Virus record (IMG/VR): IMGVR_UViG_3300037493_005411
Coordinates: 1-34,176 of that record
Source of the DNA: a virus
Reading direction: 5' to 3' (one strand)
DNA length: 34,176 nucleotides
Shown here: piece after piece, positions 23,748 to 30,752 of the stretch
Layout: every line of letters begins with the position of its first letter
Position numbering within the stretch: position 1 is the first letter of the stretch
Translations under genes and position numbers: made by a program
The notes under the pieces: model-generated
What the model saw: the letters and a program-made list of their open reading frames with translations, nothing else
Database searches by the model: none
Told to the model about the DNA's origin: nothing

Positions 23748-23933
23748 TTAACTCCTCCTAAAGTTTGCATATATAATATACAATACACATTTATCTTCAC
23801 CATCGCAATATTCAAGACAATTATAAATACTCTGCTTTATCATGCAAAAGTTTCTTTGCACTTTAATAGTATCTGTTATACCATTTACCCTTTCTGCAGA
23901 AGTCTCTTCCTTTTTAAAATTGCACTTTAACAT
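23748..23933 (-). CDS. 61-residue hypothetical protein with cysteine cluster
   Basis: The first gene after the intergenic inverted repeat, with a clear AAAAAGGAGATATTCAA site. It is basic at the N-terminus, and the C-terminal half has C30, C39, C43 and C49 in the sequence NCLEYCDGEDKC. This again suggests a small metal site. Its stop is part of the next gene's ribosome binding region. No family is recognised. Confidence 0.6.
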   Translation of the reverse strand: MLKCNFKKEETSAERVNGITDTIKVQRNFCMIKQSIYNCLEYCDGEDKCVLYIIYANFRRS

Positions 23934-23960
23934 TTGAATATCTCCTTTTTCATATCGACG

Positions 23961-24036
23961 TAATCGCTCTCCCTTTTAAAACTGTTTTGTTAACGTCTGG
24001 AGGTTTTTTTAACATTCTCCAAAGGGAGCGCGATTA
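23961..24036. repeat. Long intergenic inverted repeat next to polB
   Basis: The left arm TAATCGCTCTCCCTTT (23961-23976) pairs with the right arm AAAGGGAGCGCGATTA (24021-24036), 15 of 16 positions matching. Nested inside is TGTTAA (23988-23993) with TTAACA (24009-24014), and a run of seven T follows a GGAGG. It fills the 136-base gap between the end of polB and the next gene on the same strand. It could terminate or attenuate the replication transcript, or mark a replication start. There is no gene in the gap. Confidence 0.75.
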
Positions 24037-24069
24037 AGAATTAATATCAATTTAATGTTTAAAGTCCTC

Positions 24070-26430
24070 CTAGAAATTCCCTAATGTCATTTGTTTTTGA
24101 CCGCTTTTTACCTCGCTCATGGTTAATCCATACGCGATAAGTATCGGTTCTATTTTAGCGTCTATCACTTTGGCGGTCTGTACGTTCCAATCGATAATAT
24201 TATCATATTTAGACAAATCGTCCTCAGGGCCTAACGCAATCCTATCTACATCTTTAACAACTGTCTCACCTTTAAATACATAACTAACTTTACTCGGTAA
24301 ACCATCAGGTACTCTCTTAACATAAAATCTATATGGTCTACTATCTCTTCCTTCACCTACACCAAAGTTCTTTCCCATATAAGTATTGCTAAATATAATA
24401 TCTAACATACTGCCTGGATTACCATATTCCTTATAATCCTTCTTCATGGGTTTCGGTATACCAACTTCCTCTATATCTCCACTCTTTCTCATTCTAATAA
24501 TACTATCCTTAACAAATTGTCTAATCTCCTTCTCGCTCTTATCATGTAATATTAAATCTAATGCACCTACTTGCAATTTCTGACTTGTAGGACTACTATC
24601 GCTTCTTTTACTTTCAAACCCCTTAATAATAACCTCATCAGCCTCTTTACCTTTATACCAACAACACAAACCTGCATATCTCTTTTTCTTTCCACTAAAT
24701 AACAACCTACTATAAACTTGCTCAAACTCAATTATAGGTGGCATCTTCCATCCTTCAGTTTTAGCTTTCTCTTCAAACATAATATTAATATCTTTCTCTA
24801 ACATTAATCCCCACTCTACTGGGTCACCCTCGATAATCCTAGCCAATATACTATCTGTATCCCCATATAGCGCATCCATCTTTCTCTCATCAATATATGC
24901 AATAACTTGTTTAACTAATCCTCTTCCAATGAATGTAGTGCTTTTCGAAATTAACGGATAGTACAATCTGCTTCCAACATATGCAAAGTATCCATACACT
25001 GCAGCAGTCATTTGTTTATATGAATATTGTTCTAAATCATATACCTTATATCTTGGGTCACTTGTTTTTAATCCCTTCATCTTTTTCTTAACTTCGTTTC
25101 TTGCTGTATTTAACTTCTCTAACATCTTAGGAACAATTCCTTGCGGGAATCTCTTAAAATATACACCATCAATTTCAAATAACTCTTCTGGTTTGTATTT
25201 CTTTACATCTTGAGGTTTAACTAATGTCTCAGGAGACATATTGAAACTGATAATGATACTAGGATACATCCTAGCAAAATCCAATGCAATAACGTTCTTA
25301 AATACACCCTTCTTAGGTTGCACCACATATGCACCTTCAAACTTTTCTGTTTCTGCTCCAAAAAACTGACCTCCTGTAGGCACTGCAAATTTTCCATGAT
25401 ACTCTCTTAACAACATCATTCCAGCATATCTTCCAACAGTAAATGAGTCCTCAATAGAACATCCAGCTGTCTTTCTAATTCCATCAAAATGGTCAATCAA
25501 TTCTAAATGTCTATCTATATCAATTAACTTCTGAACATCGTCATTATTATAAGGTTCAATTATATCCAAAAACCTTCTATTCATCTTATTATTATAATCG
25601 AATTTCTCTTCTTTCTCCCAACCTAACTTATACTCATCTCTTGCTGCAATATCATCGAGTTTAAAACTTGGAAACACTTTATTTTGATAAAACTGCTTAA
25701 ATGCAGCTAACAAATCTACTACATTTCTTCCCATGACCCTTACTGTAGGGTACCTTAAATCAACATATCCAAACGGACTCAACATACCTGGGTCAATATT
25801 TAACTTCCTACATCTACTAATGATATAAGCTAAATCATAATAAACATTCCATCCAGTAATAATATCGGGGTCTAATAAATTAACCTTCTTAATAAACTCA
25901 TACAATACTGCAATTTCCTCATTTTCATTTCTAATTAACATCTGAACTATTTTATCTCCATTCATTGAAAATCCAATACATAATATCATATCTTTAGCTG
26001 CATTAGGGTCAATAGCATTGCCAGTAACTTCTGTTTCAATATCTAAATACATCTTATTATACTTCTGACCGTTATCCCTATCTATAGGAACTAAACTATT
26101 ATCAATAACTGTAAATCCAGATTTAATTTCCTTATCAATTAAAAATCTCCAAGGATACAATACATCAGCTTCATAAGTTACTGAATATGCCTCTCTTGCT
26201 GTTCTAACATCTTTAGGTAATCCAACATAAACTTTAGCAACTTCAGTACCATCAACACTAGTCATATACGCATCAGTATCTGTAACCTGGTGTTTAGGAG
26301 CCCAAAAATAAGGAGTATAATCTTCCTTTTCAAAAAGGCAAACCTTACCATTCTCGTCTCGCGCCCTAATTAAAATTACAGGCATTCCTTTTCTTACCGT
26401 GTAATCTGCACACATCAGCAAGTAGTCCAT
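24070..26430 (-). CDS. polB: Family B DNA polymerase with PIP box
   Basis: A 786-residue replicative polymerase with proofreading. Exonuclease motifs are DIETE (D130, E132), NVYYDLAY (D199) and YNNDD (Y294, D298). Polymerase motifs are DFARMYPSII at 384-393, KQMTAAVYGYFAY around 472-484, YGDTDSI at 522-528, and KKKRYAG around 581-587. The last residues QMTLGNF (780-786) form a Q-x-x-L-x-x-F clamp-binding box, so it should use a PCNA-type clamp supplied by the host. The architecture is that of archaeal/eukaryotic PolB rather than protein-primed enzymes; no TPR insertions are seen. No intein. It overlaps the upstream TGT-like gene by 16 bases and starts after GAAGGTTAAACC. Confidence 0.97.
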   Translation of the reverse strand: MDYLLMCADYTVRKGMPVILIRARDENGKVCLFEKEDYTPYFWAPKHQVTDTDAYMTSVDGTEVAKVYVGLPKDVRTAREAYSVTYEADVLYPWRFLIDKEIKSGFTVIDNSLVPIDRDNGQKYNKMYLDIETEVTGNAIDPNAAKDMILCIGFSMNGDKIVQMLIRNENEEIAVLYEFIKKVNLLDPDIITGWNVYYDLAYIISRCRKLNIDPGMLSPFGYVDLRYPTVRVMGRNVVDLLAAFKQFYQNKVFPSFKLDDIAARDEYKLGWEKEEKFDYNNKMNRRFLDIIEPYNNDDVQKLIDIDRHLELIDHFDGIRKTAGCSIEDSFTVGRYAGMMLLREYHGKFAVPTGGQFFGAETEKFEGAYVVQPKKGVFKNVIALDFARMYPSIIISFNMSPETLVKPQDVKKYKPEELFEIDGVYFKRFPQGIVPKMLEKLNTARNEVKKKMKGLKTSDPRYKVYDLEQYSYKQMTAAVYGYFAYVGSRLYYPLISKSTTFIGRGLVKQVIAYIDERKMDALYGDTDSILARIIEGDPVEWGLMLEKDINIMFEEKAKTEGWKMPPIIEFEQVYSRLLFSGKKKRYAGLCCWYKGKEADEVIIKGFESKRSDSSPTSQKLQVGALDLILHDKSEKEIRQFVKDSIIRMRKSGDIEEVGIPKPMKKDYKEYGNPGSMLDIIFSNTYMGKNFGVGEGRDSRPYRFYVKRVPDGLPSKVSYVFKGETVVKDVDRIALGPEDDLSKYDNIIDWNVQTAKVIDAKIEPILIAYGLTMSEVKSGQKQMTLGNF

Positions 26431-27167
26431 GGTTTAACCTTCTCTTCGTTAGCTAGCTCTCTCAGAATATCGCAATTCTGAATCGCGAATGCCAACTGTT
26501 CTTTATCGAACGCCATTTCAGGAGTATATTTAGTACTAAAAATAGAATCCTTTCTAATATACTTATTTTCTAATCCTGCTTTATAAGGCATTGAAGTATC
26601 AAAAGACATAACACTCTTTTGATTACACATACTTAACTCTTTTACACAACTTAATCCTAATAAATGAAACGGAATCGGTATCTTTTCATCGAGTGACCAA
26701 GTAAAAAATGGTCTAATATATCCCGTCATATCTCCCCACTCATCTTTAGCTAAACCAACAATATCTACATCACAACAAATCTTCTCATAACACCAAGTAA
26801 ACTCAGAAAGTGTTCTTCCATGCGGAACACCCATAACCTTAAACTTACATAATTCCTTCTCTGACATACATCCTAAAAACTCTAATGTAAACTCGGCTGT
26901 CTTCTTTGCATCTTTCCAAACGTCTGGTGCTACAATCGTAGTTGCACCAATAGCATCAGCCATTTCTAAATATTTCTCCACTGGATAAGCTTCCCTAAAC
27001 TCAAATACACCATTATCCAATATTAACTTTGCTCCCTCTTCGGTCCTCTTCTTATAAAAGGTTAAGAGGGCCTCCCTCTGTTCAACCCATTGGGCAACCG
27101 TCAGGTAATGCTGACAATTTTTATCCCCGCCGAGATGTTCAAAGGGAGGTATTGAGTAATAGTCCAC
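26415..27167 (-). CDS. Second TGT-fold protein, minimal DpdA-like
   Basis: A 250-residue protein that follows the tRNA-guanine-transglycosylase barrel without any extra domain. LILDNGVFEF has D51 in the place of the D-S-G-G general base, and TIVAPDVWKD has D82 in the substrate-recognition place. VMGVPHGRTLSEF corresponds to the V-Q-G strand, and IPFHLLGLSCVKEL to the H-x-x-G-x-G-x-P turn. SFDTSMP has D190 at the nucleophile place. The zinc-binding cysteine set of bacterial and archaeal TGT is missing, as is the PUA domain of archaeosine TGT, so DNA is a better substrate guess than tRNA. I use the GTG start behind AGGGGTGCATAAC; a GTG three codons upstream is also possible. It lies between the Sak4-like and polymerase genes, coupled to both. 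Confidence 0.75.
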   Translation of the reverse strand: MDYYSIPPFEHLGGDKNCQHYLTVAQWVEQREALLTFYKKRTEEGAKLILDNGVFEFREAYPVEKYLEMADAIGATTIVAPDVWKDAKKTAEFTLEFLGCMSEKELCKFKVMGVPHGRTLSEFTWCYEKICCDVDIVGLAKDEWGDMTGYIRPFFTWSLDEKIPIPFHLLGLSCVKELSMCNQKSVMSFDTSMPYKAGLENKYIRKDSIFSTKYTPEMAFDKEQLAFAIQNCDILRELANEEKVKPWTTC

Positions 27168-27168
27168 G

Positions 27169-28044
27169 TTATGCACCCCTAAGTGTATTATAAAATTCTT
27201 TTAAGCCAGTCCATTTGGTACCAGCTTTGCTTACTTCTGCAAACGTGTATTCTTTTCCTTCGACTTCTAAAGCACCTTTTGCTTTTTCTACTACAGCTAT
27301 AAATACTGTACCCGCACTACTGGTTGTTCTCTTTAAAAACAACTTTTGAAACATAATTCCAGGAGTCGACTTTTCCCAATCTGGTTTACTATCTTTCGTA
27401 ACAAGTTGTCCAGCTCTATATTCTTTTATCTCCTTCATATGAGTTGTAAAAAACCTATCACAGTGCAAGTGCTTTATTAACTGAATTACGGTCAAATAAC
27501 GTCTATTTCTTTTTGACCACTGCCATTGGTCCTTAATCTGCACATTGGGGTCTACTTTAAGGTCCTCGTATCTCATTACTTGTTCGCAAATTTTAAGTAG
27601 TGTATCAAGACCATCTAAACAGACAGCCTTGAGATTTAAACTTTCTTCGTTCTCAGTAATATACCTAATGATTGCGAGAACCTTATTATATGTCGTAACA
27701 TAATCGACCTTGCCATCCTGTAGCAACGTTGTGGGGTCCAGAATAATCATACCATCGTCATCAGGAAAGAACTTTTCCTTTAGAGGAGAACAGCTAGCAT
27801 CAAGGTCTATTATTATAACCTTTTTGCCAGCCTTAACCTCCTCTTCAGACCTACAGTCCATCATTACTCCAGATTTGCCCACACCGTCTTCGCCATAGAT
27901 AGCTGCACAGATAGGAGACCGGGTTTCGCGTTTAATCGCGCCTGTTATCCAAGAGGCAACTTCAGCATTGTTGAACGTCTTTGGTGCTTCGTCCTCTGCT
28001 GTGGCTTTCCCTGAAAGACCACCCCAGCCTCCATCTTCTGGCAT
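27169..28044 (-). CDS. Sak4-like RecA-fold ATPase
   Basis: A 291-residue P-loop ATPase. The first 25 residues are flexible. Walker A is GEDGVGKS (51-58), Walker B is in LKAVCLDGLDTLL (about 138-150), and the segment RFFTTHMKEIKEY (about 197-209) fits the sensor strand of AAA_24/Sak4 recombinases. These RecA-core proteins promote single-strand annealing and work with a partner SSB in phage recombination. The gene directly upstream encodes the ssDNA-binding candidate, the usual arrangement. It starts after GGTGAATTAAA, which also carries the previous stop. The exact subtype cannot be proven by eye. Confidence 0.82.
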   Translation of the reverse strand: MPEDGGWGGLSGKATAEDEAPKTFNNAEVASWITGAIKRETRSPICAAIYGEDGVGKSGVMMDCRSEEEVKAGKKVIIIDLDASCSPLKEKFFPDDDGMIILDPTTLLQDGKVDYVTTYNKVLAIIRYITENEESLNLKAVCLDGLDTLLKICEQVMRYEDLKVDPNVQIKDQWQWSKRNRRYLTVIQLIKHLHCDRFFTTHMKEIKEYRAGQLVTKDSKPDWEKSTPGIMFQKLFLKRTTSSAGTVFIAVVEKAKGALEVEGKEYTFAEVSKAGTKWTGLKEFYNTLRGA

Positions 28045-28045
28045 T

Positions 28046-29134
28046 TTAATTCACCTTTTGTACAGCTGATTGTGGTACTTCGTCAGCAGGCACTTTCATT
28101 TCAGGTATTGCAAACAATCCAGTGATATTCATTATGTAGTTTACTTCACCCTCTTCTGCCTGATAACTTGTTTCGTTCGTTTGCGCACATACAACTACAC
28201 GGGAACCGCTTCCGAAGTCAATATCTATTGACGGGGGAATGAATGTAGTCACACCGTTGTGGCCGCTGGGTAAGGAATCGTCTTCCAAAACCATCATTCT
28301 GTTTCCAGTTGTTGCATTCGGTACTGAGTCAATATACATGACATCTGCTTCAACAATGCAGAACCTCTTCGGTCCAGCATTTGAATTGTGGTACGTTTGA
28401 ATATCTCCAAGTACCATCATATACTGCTCATAAACCTTGCTGCTCTCTTGTATGTAGTCGCTAGGTTTCGTTCCGTTCGGTTCAAACACAATCTTTGTGT
28501 ATGGATTCAAAGACAGAATATCCTGCTCATTCTGCGTCTTTGCCACATTTGCTCTGAACGTAACTGGTACCATCGTCGGAACTTTAAGGTTAACAAGTCT
28601 GTCTCCCATCATCATGGAAAACAATTTCTTCTCGCCTTCATGTTCACATATACCAATCACATTCCTAATGTAATTGTGTTCAGGTAGGACTTTGCCGTAG
28701 TTCGGATTTGCATTACCATTTCCAAACGCCTTTTTGTTATCCAAAGCTTCTCCAGCTTCGTTGCAATATCCTTCCTTAATTGCCTTTGCCTTATCCTCTG
28801 CGAAAAGGGCAGCAGCAAGTTTCTTTGCTGACCGAACCATATCAAACGGTTCAGTAACACCGAGTATCATACCATTGAATATCAATGCTGGTGACCTCAG
28901 TTCCTGTCTAAAGTAACCCTTTACACGTGCCCATGCCCTACCAGCGATGATATTCTCATCTTTGGTGTTCATAACACTTTTCAAGGATTTAAATTCCTGC
29001 TCGTACTTATCCATTACAGCACTTGCTGGAATACCCATTTTCTTTTCGCACTCTTTCGACAAGATAGTCAGTTGCTGCATTATCTCGTCTTTCTTTCCTG
29101 TTGCTTTTTCTAATAGTTTTGCTATATCAGACAT
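28046..29134 (-). CDS. Probable ssDNA-binding/replication protein (OB-fold candidate)
   Basis: A 362-residue protein with no obvious enzymatic motif. The N-terminal 60 residues are helical (SDIAKLLEKATGKKDEIMQQ), and the rest is mostly strands with helices around FDMVRSAKKLAAALFAEDK. Conserved-looking segments are RVKGYFRQELRSPALIFNG (about 71-89) and VPVTFRANVA (about 187-196). The order AbrB-like regulator, this gene, Sak4 ATPase, then polymerase strongly suggests a single-stranded DNA-binding protein of RPA type, since Sak4 genes are usually paired with an SSB. This is inference from context and beta-rich character. I cannot see the OB-fold directly. It starts after GGAGGCATAAATA. Confidence 0.5.
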   Translation of the reverse strand: MSDIAKLLEKATGKKDEIMQQLTILSKECEKKMGIPASAVMDKYEQEFKSLKSVMNTKDENIIAGRAWARVKGYFRQELRSPALIFNGMILGVTEPFDMVRSAKKLAAALFAEDKAKAIKEGYCNEAGEALDNKKAFGNGNANPNYGKVLPEHNYIRNVIGICEHEGEKKLFSMMMGDRLVNLKVPTMVPVTFRANVAKTQNEQDILSLNPYTKIVFEPNGTKPSDYIQESSKVYEQYMMVLGDIQTYHNSNAGPKRFCIVEADVMYIDSVPNATTGNRMMVLEDDSLPSGHNGVTTFIPPSIDIDFGSGSRVVVCAQTNETSYQAEEGEVNYIMNITGLFAIPEMKVPADEVPQSAVQKVN

Positions 29135-29137
29135 TAT

Positions 29138-29371
29138 TTATGCCTCCCTTTCTTTAATTTCTTCTTCCTCTGTTATCTCGTTTATTGCCTTATCGTGGGT
29201 ATCGTATTTGTCGTAACCTTCACTGTCAACAACTCTGATTATTTTAAACCATATCTTGTCTCCAGCAACAATACCCATTTGCTCTCTTATTCTCTTTTCG
29301 ACAGTCACCTGTCCATTTCTTGCTAATTGCGCGTCGAATATTACATTGCGTCTTCTTCCATCTGTTTTCAT
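29138..29371 (-). CDS. AbrB/SpoVT-type transcription regulator
   Basis: A 77-residue DNA-binding protein of the swapped-hairpin AbrB family. NGQVTVEKRIREQMGIVAGD (about 19-38) followed by KIWFKII matches the family pattern (G-Q-V-T-I-P-K-x-I-R-E-x-L-G-I-x-x-G-D). The C-terminal part is acidic and probably flexible. It is the first gene of the leftward replication operon, behind its own TATA box and an inverted repeat that could be its operator. It would thus regulate itself and the divergent operon. This arrangement is common in archaea and their viruses. Confidence 0.85.
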   Translation of the reverse strand: MKTDGRRRNVIFDAQLARNGQVTVEKRIREQMGIVAGDKIWFKIIRVVDSEGYDKYDTHDKAINEITEEEEIKEREA

Positions 29372-29402
29372 AATATTCTCCCAATTTAATATAGCTTTTT
29401 GA

Positions 29403-29412
29403 GTATATAAAC
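29403..29412 (-). promoter_or_regulatory. Archaeal-type TATA box for the leftward replication operon
   Basis: The minus strand reads GTTTATATAC, about 32-41 bases before the AbrB-like start. A transcription start near 29382 would leave a short leader that just includes GGGAG (29378-29382). Fit and spacing are good for an archaeal promoter. Confidence 0.55.
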
Positions 29413-29417
29413 ATTTC

Positions 29418-29456
29418 TGATTGTCAACTAATTGATGTTGTTTTAGGAGACAATCA
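29418..29456. promoter_or_regulatory. Inverted repeat, candidate operator in the divergent region
   Basis: TGATTGTC (29418-29425) and GACAATCA (29449-29456) are perfect 8-base arms around a 23-base centre. The centre itself has CAAC and GTTG arms. It sits just upstream of the leftward TATA box and ahead of the rightward operon. The AbrB-like protein encoded next to it is the obvious candidate ligand. Confidence 0.5.
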
Positions 29457-29476
29457 TAATTTCATTTAGTAATAAT

Positions 29477-29485
29477 ACTATATCA
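29477..29485 (+). promoter_or_regulatory. Possible TATA element for a leaderless transcript
   Basis: TACTATATC lies about 21-29 bases before the ATG at 29506, and no Shine-Dalgarno site precedes that ATG. In archaea such spacing produces leaderless mRNA that starts at the ATG itself. A second AT element, CTATATAAAC, lies closer, at 29492-29501. Which one is used is unclear. Confidence 0.35.
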
Positions 29486-29505
29486 ACCATCCTATATAAA
29501 CATAT

Positions 29506-30111
29506 ATGAATGTCGAACCTTCCCCATTCGTATATCCGCAAACTATATATACTATTGTCGATATCATATATAATGGAAACCCTGATAAAATGATAGCAGT
29601 CGTAGGACCTGAAGGGTCAGGCAAATCAGAATATTGCCAAACCTTCGATAAGTTAATAGTACACGCAGCACCACGCACTTCTAAGTGGAAATCTCCTGAT
29701 AGTAAACTCGGGAGGATTTTTTATGAACTAGCGGTAGCAGCAGAAAGGTTTTGGGTATATATTAAGTTAGAGATGTCAATAGAGACTTATGATAATATTA
29801 TGTTAGATAATTGCTTTATCGATTCAGAGGTATATGGTCAACTTTGGTCAGTTAAAGTAGGAAGCATATTACCGTTGTTTATATCTAAGTTTTTGAGTAA
29901 CTTTTCGCCCAAGCCTGATGTTATTCATCAATTATCACCGTCTATGACTCTTAATGAAAGTGATAATGACTTACTGGAAGGTCTATATATATTTGCACTA
30001 AAACGCCATGGTTATATTCAGTATAATCAGAAACAATATAAGGAAGGTGTATTAACAATATGGAAAAAGGATTTGAATTCCTCGTCGATAGTCGAGAGAA
30101 AAAGGAACTAA
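29506..30111 (+). CDS. P-loop nucleoside/nucleotide kinase-like protein
   Basis: A 201-residue protein whose Walker A is VGPEGSGKS (33-41). Later YDNIMLDNCFIDSEVYGQLW (about 95-114) resembles the D-R-x-x-x-S-x-x-V-Y stretch of deoxynucleoside kinases and thymidylate kinases, in which the helix covers the base pocket. The C-terminal third is helical and lysine-rich with an SSSIVERKR end. It would supply dNMP or dNDP for the virus. Its first residues are not preceded by a ribosome site. The last 52 bases overlap the ERCC4-nuclease gene. Thymidylate or deoxynucleoside specificity cannot be distinguished. Confidence 0.72.
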   Translation: MNVEPSPFVYPQTIYTIVDIIYNGNPDKMIAVVGPEGSGKSEYCQTFDKLIVHAAPRTSKWKSPDSKLGRIFYELAVAAERFWVYIKLEMSIETYDNIMLDNCFIDSEVYGQLWSVKVGSILPLFISKFLSNFSPKPDVIHQLSPSMTLNESDNDLLEGLYIFALKRHGYIQYNQKQYKEGVLTIWKKDLNSSSIVERKRN

Positions 30112-30743
30112 CATTAGCTATAGTTGAAAGAAAAGGAATACCTCATAGGGTTACGGCTCTTACTGCTGGAGATTTTGCACTTAGAGATTTAAATTGCAAA
30201 CCAGTGAGGACTATTGTGGGAATTGAGCGTAAAGCAATTCCAGATTTAATGGGTTCGATCCAAAGTCAAAGAATATTTGAACAGTGTAAAAGACTTGTAG
30301 ACCTTTATGATATTCCATATCTTATGATTAGTGGAGATATAGGAGATTATTTAAGACGAATGGATAAAATACATCTTAAGACTAATATTAATGTCATCTA
30401 TGGAACGATTGCATCTTTATCGGTCAAGGGCGGCATACAAGTAATGTGGTTTCCAGATGACGTAACGTTAATTGATGTTGCTTATCGTATTTGTGAGAAG
30501 GTTAGTGAAGGTAAATATGACCAGGGATTCCGCAAGAAGGAAAAGTACCTGAATTTTACTGCAAGAAATATATTATCAGGCGTTCCGGGAATTACTCCCA
30601 GTCTTGCAGGTGATTTGCTTAAAACATTTGGTGATTTAAAGGGTGTCGCTAATGCACCCAAAGATGATTTAACAAAGGTTAAAGGCGTTGGAGATAGTAT
30701 GGCAGATAAGATTATTACATTGTTTAATACCAAATACCAATAA
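30060..30743 (+). CDS. XPF/ERCC4-type structure-specific nuclease
   Basis: A 227-residue protein with the ERCC4 nuclease core and a tandem helix-hairpin-helix end. D10 in FLVDSREKKE, D38 in TAGDFAL, and E56-R57-K58...D62 in VGIERKAIPDL form the G-D-Xn-E-R-K-X3-D active site of XPF, Mus81 and archaeal Hef. Residues 170-225 contain SGVPGITPSLAGDLLKTFG and VKGVGDSMADKII, the two HhH motifs that bind junction DNA. It is a short stand-alone form without a helicase domain, as in crenarchaeal and viral XPF. It would cut branched intermediates during replication or recombination. The start lies after GGAAGGTGTATTAACAAT. Confidence 0.92.
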   Translation: MEKGFEFLVDSREKKELTLAIVERKGIPHRVTALTAGDFALRDLNCKPVRTIVGIERKAIPDLMGSIQSQRIFEQCKRLVDLYDIPYLMISGDIGDYLRRMDKIHLKTNINVIYGTIASLSVKGGIQVMWFPDDVTLIDVAYRICEKVSEGKYDQGFRKKEKYLNFTARNILSGVPGITPSLAGDLLKTFGDLKGVANAPKDDLTKVKGVGDSMADKIITLFNTKYQ

Positions 30744-30752
30744 AGGGATACT

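Noticed and set aside
20545-26430. Inteins or introns in NrdJ or PolB
   Set aside because: Both proteins have normal length, and their conserved motifs ([15 protein letters not shown]) are uninterrupted.
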